Positions 7,096 to 15,109 of a stretch of DNA of 17,828 nucleotides are shown here, in pieces. Source of the DNA: DAOTUB01 sp034437455. GTDB taxonomy: Bacteria > Chloroflexota > Anaerolineae > B4-G1. The number at the start of each line of letters is the position of its first letter. The first letter of the stretch is position 1. A program made the translations under genes and the position numbers. The notes under the pieces were generated by a model that was not told the DNA's origin, did no database searches, and saw nothing but the letters and a program-made list of their open reading frames with translations. The stretch covers positions 1 through 17,828 of the forward strand of contig DAOTUB010000300.1 in NCBI GenBank assembly GCA_034437455.1, given 5' to 3'.

Positions 7096-8049
7096 CTATT
7101 CATCTATCATGTGGGGCGGCAGTTCCACTTGAGGCAACGGGTACCAAAAGTTTCCGCTCTTGTGCTTGCGCCCCAGACCAAGCACCTGATGGCGGTTCAA
7201 GGTGTAAAAATCCCCCAGGATCTGCCAGTTTTCTGGCAGGAGCGCGTCGTAATCGGCGTCGTACACCCGGCGGGCGTACAGGTGATCATACAGAATGGTC
7301 CGCAAGGTATACGTGTTAAGGTAGGGAGAGGGACTGACGGTAAAGTATAGATCCTCGTTGCCGGTGGCGATCAGTGGCATGTCGAATGCGGCAGGGCGAT
7401 CAAAGCCGATGAAAAAGTCTATCGGCTTTATGTACTCGCCATAATAGGATTCTACAATCTGCTGTTTGTTGGGCAGATGGCCATGTTCCTGGTAAAAACG
7501 GACGCCAATTTCGGCGATGGTCTCTGCGGGGTCGTGAGCGCAGATGCCAAAGAATAAGCGATAGCGACTGTGAGAGGCCGTGCGCCGAGTCAGTTCTTCG
7601 TAGGCGTCCAGCGCGTGGGCATAGGATTTAGTCTGGAGATACCGCTGCGCGTCCCCATAGATGCGCACGCGAACGTCGTACTCGTCATAAAAGTCCACAA
7701 AGTCCTGGTTTTGGGCAAACCATACCAATGCCTGTTCCATCAGGACTTTGTAATCATCTCCACGTTCCAGTAGATCTGGCCCAAAGATCGGTGTTAACAG
7801 CGTGTCGATGCCATGATCAAAGAACAGTTTGTAAAGCTCGATGTGCCGCCGCCCGCTGATTTGTAAATAGGCTTTTGTGAATTTCGTCGTTGCCTGCTCT
7901 GGGTATTCCAGCGCAAACCAGCGCCGGGTGCCATTGATGGGAAACACACACACTTTTGAACCGTCCTGACGCACGCGCTCGGCCACTTTTTCGGCGGGCC
8001 AGCTTTGGAATTCTTCTAATGTTGGAACGGGCTGTTCTGGTTGTTTCAT
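7096..8049 (-). CDS. Rv3378c-like diterpene synthase / diterpenyl transferase (cis-prenyltransferase fold)
   Basis: The protein has 317 residues and matches Mycobacterium tuberculosis Rv3378c block by block. Matches include VFPINGTRRWFALE (35-48), TPIFGPDLLERGDDY, YYGEYIKPIDFFIGF, LYFTVSPSPY and TLRTILYDHLYARR. Rv3378c uses the fold of cis-prenyltransferases (undecaprenyl diphosphate synthase) to remove diphosphate from tuberculosinyl diphosphate, giving tuberculosinol, or to transfer the diterpenyl group to adenosine. The same role with a related diphosphate is expected here, downstream of the cyclase at 5528-7024. Oddly, residue 39 is Asn (ING) where Rv3378c has the catalytic Asp34 (FDG); the following TRRW is intact. 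It starts at ATG 8049, with AGGA eight bases upstream. The gene follows the GT87 gene by 22 bp. Confidence 0.9.
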   Translation of the reverse strand: MKQPEQPVPTLEEFQSWPAEKVAERVRQDGSKVCVFPINGTRRWFALEYPEQATTKFTKAYLQISGRRHIELYKLFFDHGIDTLLTPIFGPDLLERGDDYKVLMEQALVWFAQNQDFVDFYDEYDVRVRIYGDAQRYLQTKSYAHALDAYEELTRRTASHSRYRLFFGICAHDPAETIAEIGVRFYQEHGHLPNKQQIVESYYGEYIKPIDFFIGFDRPAAFDMPLIATGNEDLYFTVSPSPYLNTYTLRTILYDHLYARRVYDADYDALLPENWQILGDFYTLNRHQVLGLGRKHKSGNFWYPLPQVELPPHMIDE

Positions 8050-8071
8050 GTTTTTTATCCTGGATTCATGG

Positions 8072-9469
8072 TCAGGTGGGTCGCCAGTTTATGGAATCTA
8101 CCTGATGGGTCGGCGCAGAAACCCATAGACGCCTGACCAGCAGCGCGTAGAACGTCAAAATCACGATCATGACGATGGGAATGTGCATGCTGAGGTCTGT
8201 CAGTATATACGGACCGGGTAAAATGGTATTCAGGCCCCCAAAAGCGAGTACGGCTCCCAAGAGTCGTAGGGGATCGATCGAGATGTAGGGTATCCATATG
8301 GCCCAGACCAGGATTTTGGCGCGATGTCTTTCTAACGTCGCCAACAAGTACGTAAATACCGCAATGCCCAACGATACTTCCCACACCATGTCCAGCCAGA
8401 TAAAGGCTCCCAGGTATAGAGCAAAGGCAAGGTCTAGACTTATTTGGGGAGCGTCCTGACCAGAATGTCCAATGGGTTGGAACAAATAGCGCAAGACGGT
8501 TGCCGCCAATGGTATCAGAAGTAATACTTTGATGCCCGTCGCCAGACGCATCGCGCCGGGCGTCACGCCCAGCAAGTAGACGACGATTTGCACGATCGAG
8601 TGATTGTAGCCTAAAAACCCCCGATCGGGACCGCGCCAGGGAAAGTCATGGCTCAAACGGGGCAGGAATTGGAAATAATCAACGTATTGTTGCCATCCAT
8701 ACGCAGGCCCGATCACCAGAATCGTCGCTCCCACGACAACGACGTAGGTCACCAGGGTCAGGGCGATCAACTTGAAAAAGAAACGGTGTCGGCCCAGCAG
8801 CAAGGGCACAGCGGCGGCAAAGGCCCATTGGGGTTTGGTCTGAAGAGTGATGGACAGCCAAAGGAGCGACCATCCCAGGCGCTCGTTCAGGACGGCGTCG
8901 ATGAGCAACGTGCTCAGCAAGGCCGTGATGGTGTAGATGTTCAGGTAGCCCAGATCGCTCCAGAACGCGGGAAAGATCAACCAGACGGGAAGGGTCCACG
9001 CGAGTATCTCGCCGGCCCGGTCGAGGTTCAGCCGGCGAAAGATTCGGCCCCACCAGACGTAGAGCAGGGCGTATGCAGCGATGTGCAACAGGGTGTGGAT
9101 GATGGTCACGGCAACAGGAGATAGCCAGAGGAAAGGAATACAGGCCAGTGCAAAGGATGGCGCATATTGATAGAGTCCTTCCAGTTGAGTAAAGGAGCCT
9201 TTGGGATACAGATCCTGCCCAAGCTGAAATCGTTTTGCAGCGTCCAGATAGGCCTGGAGATCGACAGGCATCATCGGCCCCTCAACGCCGGCCCATCCAG
9301 GCATGCCGCCCATCACGTTCTGTTCGGGGAACAGCATCACCGCCAGGTAGACGCCCTGCACCGCCAGGCGCAGTACCGTGTAGACCAGGGCGATCACCAG
9401 GGTGATGCGGAACGCCCGCGAGCGCGACCAGCATCGGTGTATCTGTCGGACAAGTGTCCGCTCACTCAT
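8072..9469 (-). CDS. Polytopic membrane glycosyltransferase, GT-C type (GT87/DUF2029-like)
   Basis: The protein has 465 residues with about ten or more hydrophobic helices. After the first helix (about 21-46), an outside loop carries D70 in PVDLQAYLDAAKRFQLGQDLY, typical of the GT-C loop where the catalytic Asp sits. YQYAPSFALACIPFLWL and the later TKPQW segment fit the GT87 pattern. Members such as the mycobacterial polyprenyl-phosphomannose-dependent mannosyltransferases move a sugar from a polyprenyl-phosphate donor to a lipid acceptor outside the membrane. The acceptor here is unknown; a diterpene-derived product is possible from context only. The ATG at 9469 overlaps the permease stop by 8 bp, implying coupled translation. 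Confidence 0.7.
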   Translation of the reverse strand: MSERTLVRQIHRCWSRSRAFRITLVIALVYTVLRLAVQGVYLAVMLFPEQNVMGGMPGWAGVEGPMMPVDLQAYLDAAKRFQLGQDLYPKGSFTQLEGLYQYAPSFALACIPFLWLSPVAVTIIHTLLHIAAYALLYVWWGRIFRRLNLDRAGEILAWTLPVWLIFPAFWSDLGYLNIYTITALLSTLLIDAVLNERLGWSLLWLSITLQTKPQWAFAAAVPLLLGRHRFFFKLIALTLVTYVVVVGATILVIGPAYGWQQYVDYFQFLPRLSHDFPWRGPDRGFLGYNHSIVQIVVYLLGVTPGAMRLATGIKVLLLIPLAATVLRYLFQPIGHSGQDAPQISLDLAFALYLGAFIWLDMVWEVSLGIAVFTYLLATLERHRAKILVWAIWIPYISIDPLRLLGAVLAFGGLNTILPGPYILTDLSMHIPIVMIVILTFYALLVRRLWVSAPTHQVDSINWRPT

Positions 9470-11789
9470 TGCGCAAAACCTTCACGATGGACAACTGCGC
9501 CGCGCGCTGTCCCGGAATAATGCTGCCGACCATACTGATTACCACCATCAAAGGGATCAAGAGTAACACGTAAAAAAGGCCCAACGCTACGTTCACTTTG
9601 CCAAACCCATAGGTGACGGATAGGCTCGCCAGCAAGCTCTTGGTAAGGGTAAATCCCAATGGGATACCCACCCCCGTCGCCGCCAATCCCAGGAACGCTG
9701 CCGTGATGTTGATCATGATCATGACCTGGGCCGGCGTCATCCCTACCGTTTTGAGCACGCCGATCGTCCGTACTTTTTCTTGCATGGCCAGCATAGACGT
9801 GTTGAATACGTTAACCAGGGCAATGCCGATCAGAATGACAGCCAGGGCGAAAATAGCCAGTTGTAAATAAAAGACGGCGTCGGGAAGCGCCTGTCCCACG
9901 AGCCTGACGTTCAGATCGGCGTCCGGCCTGGGCGCCAGATATTGTTTTAATTGCATGGTATCACAGTCTGGCGCCAGTTTCAAGAAATAGGCATGGGGCT
10001 CAACCTGCCGGTCCCATCGCGCTGCGGTAGGCAGGCTGACCATCAGCATTTGTCCCATGTTCACAGGCTCCGGGTATTCGCCGACGATACGCCAGGTCAC
10101 GGGCCTGTTCGCTCTGTCTTGAAACGTCACGGTTAGCTCGTCCCCCACTTTGAGTCCCAGCCAGTCCAGCAGACCGCGCCCGGCGATGGCCTCGTGCGTG
10201 TCGGGCTGGAAGAACCTCCCCTCCGAGATCCGAAAAGGAAAGGCGGCCAGATCGCCTTCGACGGCCCTCATTTGAAAGGACTGACCCTGTATCGTCTCCA
10301 CGTCAATCAGATGCTCGCCATAGAATGCCTCTACTCCAGGCGCGTGTTCCAATAGATGCCGTGTTTTCCTGTCGCTGGTGCGTTCTCTCGTCACGGCTGC
10401 GTTGTACACAATGCCCAACAGGGATGGGTCGGCCCGGTACGTGTCCAGCGTGTCGTTCAACGTCAGGCCAAAGACGATGCCGATCACGCCCAGCGTCAAA
10501 TTGAGGCCGGTCATGAGCGATCGGAATGGCTTGGCAAAGACCTCGTTCAACCCCAGGATCAAGACCATCGGCAGGCCCAGGCGAGTCGCCGCTCTCGTCC
10601 CCCAGGATGTTTTTTTGCGGGGCGGTTCTGCGCCGATGGCGATGGACCGGATGATGTTCGCCCGCGCCCCTCGGTAAGCCGCTCCCAGTGTGGCCAAAAT
10701 GACCATGCCGGAGATAAGCCCCATGACCAGCAGGACGAGCAGCCCGTTGAGCGGCGGGTGGAACGTCGTGCTCAGAGAGACGGCCACGCTCTTCAAGGGC
10801 AGGGGCGAAAGCGCCAGCCCCAGGAGCAACCCCAGGGGGCTGCCGATCAAACTCAGAAGCAGATATTGTCCCAGGTAGAGCCATAGAATTTGACCCTGGG
10901 TAAAGCCGATGGCTTTGAGAATGCCGATCTGCCTGAACTGCGACAGGACGATCGAGCTGATGCTGCTAGCGATGACGAGCACCGTCGCCAGGATGGCAAA
11001 GAAACTAAAGGCGCCCAGGAATACAAAATTGAGCCTGGCCCCAAAGAGCGCCGAATCCCTCACGTCCCGCCAGTCGGTGTAGCTTTCGACGACGTCCGAG
11101 TGGAGCAGCGTCTTGATCTGTGTCACCATCTCCTCCACCGATTCCGGGTCCTCCAGGCGAAGCCCCATAGACCAACCCCAGGTGGATTCGTCGGGGAACA
11201 GTTCGCGCAGCAGCTCTTTACTCAGATAGATGTAGGGAGGCTGGCTGTTGCGATAGGTATCCCACATCGGGTTGTAAGCCAGGCCGATCACCGGTAGATC
11301 GATCTCTTTGCCATCGGACCGGGTGAGGCGAATGGTCTCGCCGACCGAGAGCCGGTAGAGATCGTCCAGATCCTTGCTGGCCAAAAGCTCCGTTTGGTGA
11401 GGGGTCAGACGGCGTCCCTCCTGGATCAGTAATCGGTTCACCGACGGCGCTTCTGGCGGGATGGCTCTCAAGCTGGTCCATACCCGGGTGTCGCGGATGC
11501 GGGCGCGACTCTGCACGTGGTAGCGCAGACCGGTGCTCGCTACGATGCCGGGCAACGCCTCGATGCGCTCGATGTCTCGAAACCCGATCTTGGCCCGGTC
11601 AAAGTGGAGCCAGACGTGCGCGCCGTTCAGTTCCTCGAACGATTGGTCGTAGGGCGCGCTGATGTTCATCAAGGTCGCCAGAGCCAGGGTGAGCAGGGCG
11701 GAAGACGTGACGATCGTGACCGTGATCAAGATCGAGATCAGCGGTCTGCTGATGATGTCCGCTTTGATCTTTTGCCAGACAGCGTTCAC
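9462..11789 (-). CDS. ABC transporter permease, FtsX/MacB-type, two FtsX domains
   Basis: The protein has 775 residues. An N-terminal helix (about 15-43) is followed by a large extracytoplasmic domain (about 45-255). Next comes a three-helix FtsX domain with QFRQIGILKAIGFTQGQI, a linking helix pair, a second extracytoplasmic domain, and a C-terminal FtsX domain with KVRTIGVLKTVGMTPAQV. This duplicated layout is that of single-chain permeases in MacB/LolCE-like mechanotransmission ABC systems, which move lipids, peptides or other hydrophobic compounds away from the membrane or control envelope enzymes. It starts at GTG 11789, with GGAG eight bases upstream and only 13 bp after the ATPase gene, its obvious partner. 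Confidence 0.9.
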   Translation of the reverse strand: MNAVWQKIKADIISRPLISILITVTIVTSSALLTLALATLMNISAPYDQSFEELNGAHVWLHFDRAKIGFRDIERIEALPGIVASTGLRYHVQSRARIRDTRVWTSLRAIPPEAPSVNRLLIQEGRRLTPHQTELLASKDLDDLYRLSVGETIRLTRSDGKEIDLPVIGLAYNPMWDTYRNSQPPYIYLSKELLRELFPDESTWGWSMGLRLEDPESVEEMVTQIKTLLHSDVVESYTDWRDVRDSALFGARLNFVFLGAFSFFAILATVLVIASSISSIVLSQFRQIGILKAIGFTQGQILWLYLGQYLLLSLIGSPLGLLLGLALSPLPLKSVAVSLSTTFHPPLNGLLVLLVMGLISGMVILATLGAAYRGARANIIRSIAIGAEPPRKKTSWGTRAATRLGLPMVLILGLNEVFAKPFRSLMTGLNLTLGVIGIVFGLTLNDTLDTYRADPSLLGIVYNAAVTRERTSDRKTRHLLEHAPGVEAFYGEHLIDVETIQGQSFQMRAVEGDLAAFPFRISEGRFFQPDTHEAIAGRGLLDWLGLKVGDELTVTFQDRANRPVTWRIVGEYPEPVNMGQMLMVSLPTAARWDRQVEPHAYFLKLAPDCDTMQLKQYLAPRPDADLNVRLVGQALPDAVFYLQLAIFALAVILIGIALVNVFNTSMLAMQEKVRTIGVLKTVGMTPAQVMIMINITAAFLGLAATGVGIPLGFTLTKSLLASLSVTYGFGKVNVALGLFYVLLLIPLMVVISMVGSIIPGQRAAQLSIVKVLRNE

Positions 11790-11802
11790 GGGTGTCGCTC
11801 CG

Positions 11803-12531
11803 TTACCTCAAGTCCGTCAGTCGTTGGGCGATGGCCCTGGCATCTCCGCCCGGCATGGTGCCCACGATGCGCCCGTCGTGAATGAACAGGATGCGTTGCG
11901 CTATCGCGGCGGCGAGCGGGTCGTGTGTGACCATCAAAATCGTCTGCTCCCATTGATGGCATTTGCTCAGGATGGCCAACACGTCCTGGCTACTGGCGCT
12001 ATCCAGGTTTCCGGTCGGCTCGTCGGCCAGCAACAGAGTTGGGTTGTTAATGAGCGCCCTGGCGATGGCTACCCGTTGTTGCTCGCCGCCGGATAGTTCC
12101 CAGGGGTGTTTCTGAGCCTGGGCAGCGATGCCCAGGCCTTCCAATAGTCCGTTCGAATCGTTGCGAATGGTTTTCTTATTCTTCCTTCCCGCCAACAGGG
12201 CGGGTAACTCGACGTTCGCCTGGACGGTCAGGTTGTCGATCAAATTGAAAAACTGGAACACGAACCCGACGTGCGCCCGCCTGAACTTTGCCAGGGCGGT
12301 TTCGTTCATCTCGTTCAGGACGTACTGGCCTATTTGCACCGAGCCGGTGGTGGGTTGATCCAATCCTCCTATCAGGTTCAAAAGCGTCGACTTGCCGCTC
12401 CCAGAATGGCCCATGATGGCCACGAAATCTCCCCTGGCAATATCCAGGGACACGCCTTTCAAAGCTTCATAAATCACCGCGCCCGTTTGATATACTTTCT
12501 TCAGATCGACGATCTTTACCAGAATATCCAT
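11803..12531 (-). CDS. ABC transporter ATP-binding protein (MacB/LolD-like)
   Basis: With the start at ATG 12531 the protein has 242 residues, normal for this family. Motifs are Walker A GHSGSGKST (41-49), Q-loop Q93, signature LSGGEQQR (146-153), Walker B with LLLADEPTGNLD (D170/E171) and H-loop H203 (VTHD). EPTGNLD is typical of the ATPases that pair with FtsX-type permeases, and such a permease is the next gene. The frame is open further upstream to 12735. That extension overlaps the preceding gene and reads as Arg/Pro-rich shadow sequence, so I reject it. No strong Shine-Dalgarno is visible; the gap to the upstream gene is 14 bp. Confidence 0.94.
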   Translation of the reverse strand: MDILVKIVDLKKVYQTGAVIYEALKGVSLDIARGDFVAIMGHSGSGKSTLLNLIGGLDQPTTGSVQIGQYVLNEMNETALAKFRRAHVGFVFQFFNLIDNLTVQANVELPALLAGRKNKKTIRNDSNGLLEGLGIAAQAQKHPWELSGGEQQRVAIARALINNPTLLLADEPTGNLDSASSQDVLAILSKCHQWEQTILMVTHDPLAAAIAQRILFIHDGRIVGTMPGGDARAIAQRLTDLR

Positions 12532-12545
12532 GCCAAAAGGCCAAT

Positions 12546-13628
12546 TCACGGATCGGGCAGGCCTTTGTCTTTTCCTTCCATCGCTGCCACCCGACGTCCC
12601 AGTCTGTGGAACCAGGGCCCTCGGCCGGCAAAGAGAACGTGATGTTGGGATTCCACCTGGAAGCCCAATCTTTGCTTCATCTCGTAGGCGCCGCTGCCTC
12701 CCCACAGTGTCTGCGCTCCCTTCTCGATCGCGCAACGGATCGGCGCGTACATCAACTGGAAATAGACGTACTCCACCTCGTAATCCAGCCCCAGGAGCGT
12801 CATCACCCAGGTGTCTCTGTCTCCAAAGAGAAGGTCACAGCCCACCAGTCGCTCTCCTATCTCGGCCGTAAGCCAGATGGCGTCCACCATGTGGGCGTGT
12901 TTCAGCATCTCCCGCGCCCAGGGATGGTGCGACGAGCCGTGACGGCGTTCGACGTTCTCGATCAACGTCACCGCTTGATCGAGAAGGGTCCCGTTCAAGG
13001 GAGCCGTCAGTGGATGCTCGCTGACCTCGATGTCCCGAGCGGCGGCGCGTTTGCGGTGCCGACGATAGTCCTTGCGCGTCGAGCGGGATAGGCCCCCCAG
13101 ATAACTCTTGAAATCAGGCGCGGTGATGGCTAGATGCGTCCTGGGTTCGGGCATTTTGACCGTGGCCAGGGTGTCGGGCCAGCCGGGATACGCGGTTTCC
13201 TGTGGCTTCAAATAGATGTACCCCAGAAAAGAGGCGCGATGGCCTTCTGCTTGTTCCAGGGCGACCTGGGCGATGGTCTTTAGGGCCGCGTCGCGCAGCG
13301 GCGGATCGGGCAGGATCAAACCCGGGCTTTCCACCAGCGGCGCCCGGCATATCAACAGCGGCCAGCGGCGCAGCAGCGCCTCGATCAAGTGACGGGCGAT
13401 CGGCGAGGAGACGGGCAACTGTTCCCGACTTCTGAGCCAGAACGTGCCGCGAGCCACCGGCTCGCCCCGCCGAGAGAGGACGACGTAGATGGGCGTGTTG
13501 TCGGTCAGCACGGTCTCGCCGAAGCGATACCAGCGATAACTGGCAAAGGGTCGCCCTCCGGCCAGGCGATCCCACGCCTCCTGGCCGATCTCTTGGACGC
13601 TGTGCGCGATTTGAAGCTCGAAATTCAT
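12546..13628 (-). CDS. Acetyltransferase-like protein of the FemAB / Acetyltransf_6 group
   Basis: I chose ATG 13628 (360 residues). The frame extends to 13781 but overlaps the MFS gene there and looks like non-coding shadow. The basic segment LSRSTRKDYRRHRKR, followed by a helix-rich domain with DQAVTLIENVERRHGSS and ending in GGSGAYEMKQRLGF, fits the GNAT-fold FemAB-like/BioF2-like group. These proteins transfer acyl or aminoacyl groups in cell-wall, polysaccharide or lipid modification. The family is large and the substrate is not predictable. It lies 13 bp after the MFS gene and 14 bp before the ABC ATPase gene, so it is almost certainly in the same operon. Confidence 0.72.
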   Translation of the reverse strand: MNFELQIAHSVQEIGQEAWDRLAGGRPFASYRWYRFGETVLTDNTPIYVVLSRRGEPVARGTFWLRSREQLPVSSPIARHLIEALLRRWPLLICRAPLVESPGLILPDPPLRDAALKTIAQVALEQAEGHRASFLGYIYLKPQETAYPGWPDTLATVKMPEPRTHLAITAPDFKSYLGGLSRSTRKDYRRHRKRAAARDIEVSEHPLTAPLNGTLLDQAVTLIENVERRHGSSHHPWAREMLKHAHMVDAIWLTAEIGERLVGCDLLFGDRDTWVMTLLGLDYEVEYVYFQLMYAPIRCAIEKGAQTLWGGSGAYEMKQRLGFQVESQHHVLFAGRGPWFHRLGRRVAAMEGKDKGLPDP

Positions 13629-13641
13629 AACCGCAATCTTT

Positions 13642-15018
13642 CTAACGCGCCGGCAGTTCACTGCCGACCGGATCCGACGGTCGTTGATCGCCGCGTCTGT
13701 TCCCTGGTTCCTCGGTGGGTGTCTCGCTGAGGGCGTCGGGTAATTCATCCTCCACCAGCCGGATGCGCGGGTACAGAACACTTGCCACCGTCGCCAGCAC
13801 GATGCCCAGCCCCATCGCGATGAACATCAGGCCGATGCCGCGTCCCGGCCCCACACCGACGAGCTGGCCCACGCTGCCGGCGAGCGGACCGCCGACGGCG
13901 AGCAGCGGCTCGAACACGCGATCGGCCAGAGGCCCCGCGAGCACGTAAGCGAGGGGCATAAAAGACATCGCGATGGTGCTCCGCATAGCAAAGACCCGCC
14001 CCTGCACGTTGGGGGCGACCTTGCTCTGCCAGATGGCGTCGCTGGAGGCGTTGACGATGGGAAAGCAGAAAAAGAAGCCAAAGGCGGCCAGGGTGATGAG
14101 CGGGACAGAGGGGCGCAGCCCGCCGATCGAAAGGGCCAATCCCTCCAGCAGCAGAAAGCCGAGCACACCGTGGATGCGCCGTCTGGGGCCGCCCCACACA
14201 CTCATCGCCAGCCCACCGAACAACATCCCGCTGGCGCCGATAGACGTCATCGCGCCCAGCGCGCGGGCGTCTGTGAACGATAGCACCAGCGGGGTGAACA
14301 GCACCATGACCGCGCCGAGCAAAAAGTTGGTCAGGGCAAAGATGATCAATAACCCCATCAGGCCGGGCCGGGCCGTGAGGTAGGTCCAGCCGTAGGCGAT
14401 CTCGCCCCACAGCGAGCCTTTGGCCGCTTCTCCCGCGGGGGTGGGCGCGGGCCTGGGGATGCGGACGAGCAGCAGGGTGAGCACGGCGAAAAGGAAGGTG
14501 GCAAAGTCGATCAGGATGACACCCCAGACCTCGATCTGGGCGACCAGAAAGCCCGCCAACGCCGGGGAGGCGATGAGGCCGATCGCCCTTCCCAACTGTA
14601 CCATGCCGTTGGCGCGGCCATAATGCTTTTTGGGGACGAGCAGCGTGGTCGCGGCGGAGTAGGCGGGCCACTGGAAGGCGCTAAAGGCCGAGCTGGCGGC
14701 CGTCGCCAGGCAGATTTGCCAGAGTTCAAACCGGCCCGAGATGAGCAGCAGCACGATAGCCAGCGTGCTGAGGCCCGCCCCGGTGTCGCTGAGGATCATC
14801 GCCCGGCGCCGGTCCCAACGGTCGACGAGCGCGCCTGCCAGCGGCGAGAGCAGGACGTTGGGCGCCATGATGCACAGGACGATGAGGGCGTACGCGGTCA
14901 CCGAGTCTGTGGTCTGGTACACCAACACGCCCAGCGCAAAGCTGGTGAGGCCAGAGCCGACGAGCGAGGTCAATTGTCCGAACCAGATCAGGACAAAGGC
15001 CCAGATTCCACGAGACAC
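13642..15018 (-). CDS. Major facilitator superfamily exporter (MFS_3 / EntS-like, DHA3 type)
   Basis: The protein has 458 residues with about twelve membrane helices. The loop-2 motif PLAGALVDRWDRRRAM is the MFS motif A, and the NGMVQLGRAIGLIASPALAGFL region is characteristic of the enterobactin-exporter/macrolide-efflux (DHA3) branch. It is most likely a proton-driven exporter of a small hydrophobic molecule. It starts at GTG 15018, with AAGGAAGG just upstream. The C-terminal 35 residues are hydrophilic and Pro/Glu-rich. It follows the GNAT gene by 91 bp. Confidence 0.88.
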   Translation of the reverse strand: MSRGIWAFVLIWFGQLTSLVGSGLTSFALGVLVYQTTDSVTAYALIVLCIMAPNVLLSPLAGALVDRWDRRRAMILSDTGAGLSTLAIVLLLISGRFELWQICLATAASSAFSAFQWPAYSAATTLLVPKKHYGRANGMVQLGRAIGLIASPALAGFLVAQIEVWGVILIDFATFLFAVLTLLLVRIPRPAPTPAGEAAKGSLWGEIAYGWTYLTARPGLMGLLIIFALTNFLLGAVMVLFTPLVLSFTDARALGAMTSIGASGMLFGGLAMSVWGGPRRRIHGVLGFLLLEGLALSIGGLRPSVPLITLAAFGFFFCFPIVNASSDAIWQSKVAPNVQGRVFAMRSTIAMSFMPLAYVLAGPLADRVFEPLLAVGGPLAGSVGQLVGVGPGRGIGLMFIAMGLGIVLATVASVLYPRIRLVEDELPDALSETPTEEPGNRRGDQRPSDPVGSELPAR

Positions 15019-15109
15019 GTTACCTTCCTTTCCCGCACTCTTAAGGAGAAACCTGATCGTTCACATATATGCCATCCGACGGTGTTTTCGATGATGCTTC
15101 CGGTGACGT

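Noticed and set aside
7096..8049. Housekeeping undecaprenyl diphosphate synthase
   Set aside because: It is longer than that family and matches Rv3378c-specific blocks, with Asn in place of the essential Asp.
10356..10886. 176-codon plus-strand frame
   Set aside because: Gln/Arg/Asp-rich antisense shadow of the FtsX permease.
12532..12735. N-terminal extension of the ABC ATPase
   Set aside because: The added residues are Arg/Pro-rich, lie inside the coding part of the upstream acyltransferase gene, and precede a normal family start at 12531.
13629..13781. N-terminal extension of the FemAB-like protein
   Set aside because: It overlaps the C-terminal coding region of the MFS gene and has no family similarity; ATG 13628 gives a normal layout.
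13745..14671. 308-codon minus-strand frame inside the MFS gene
   Set aside because: Arg/Ala/Pro-rich shadow of a well-supported membrane transporter in another frame.
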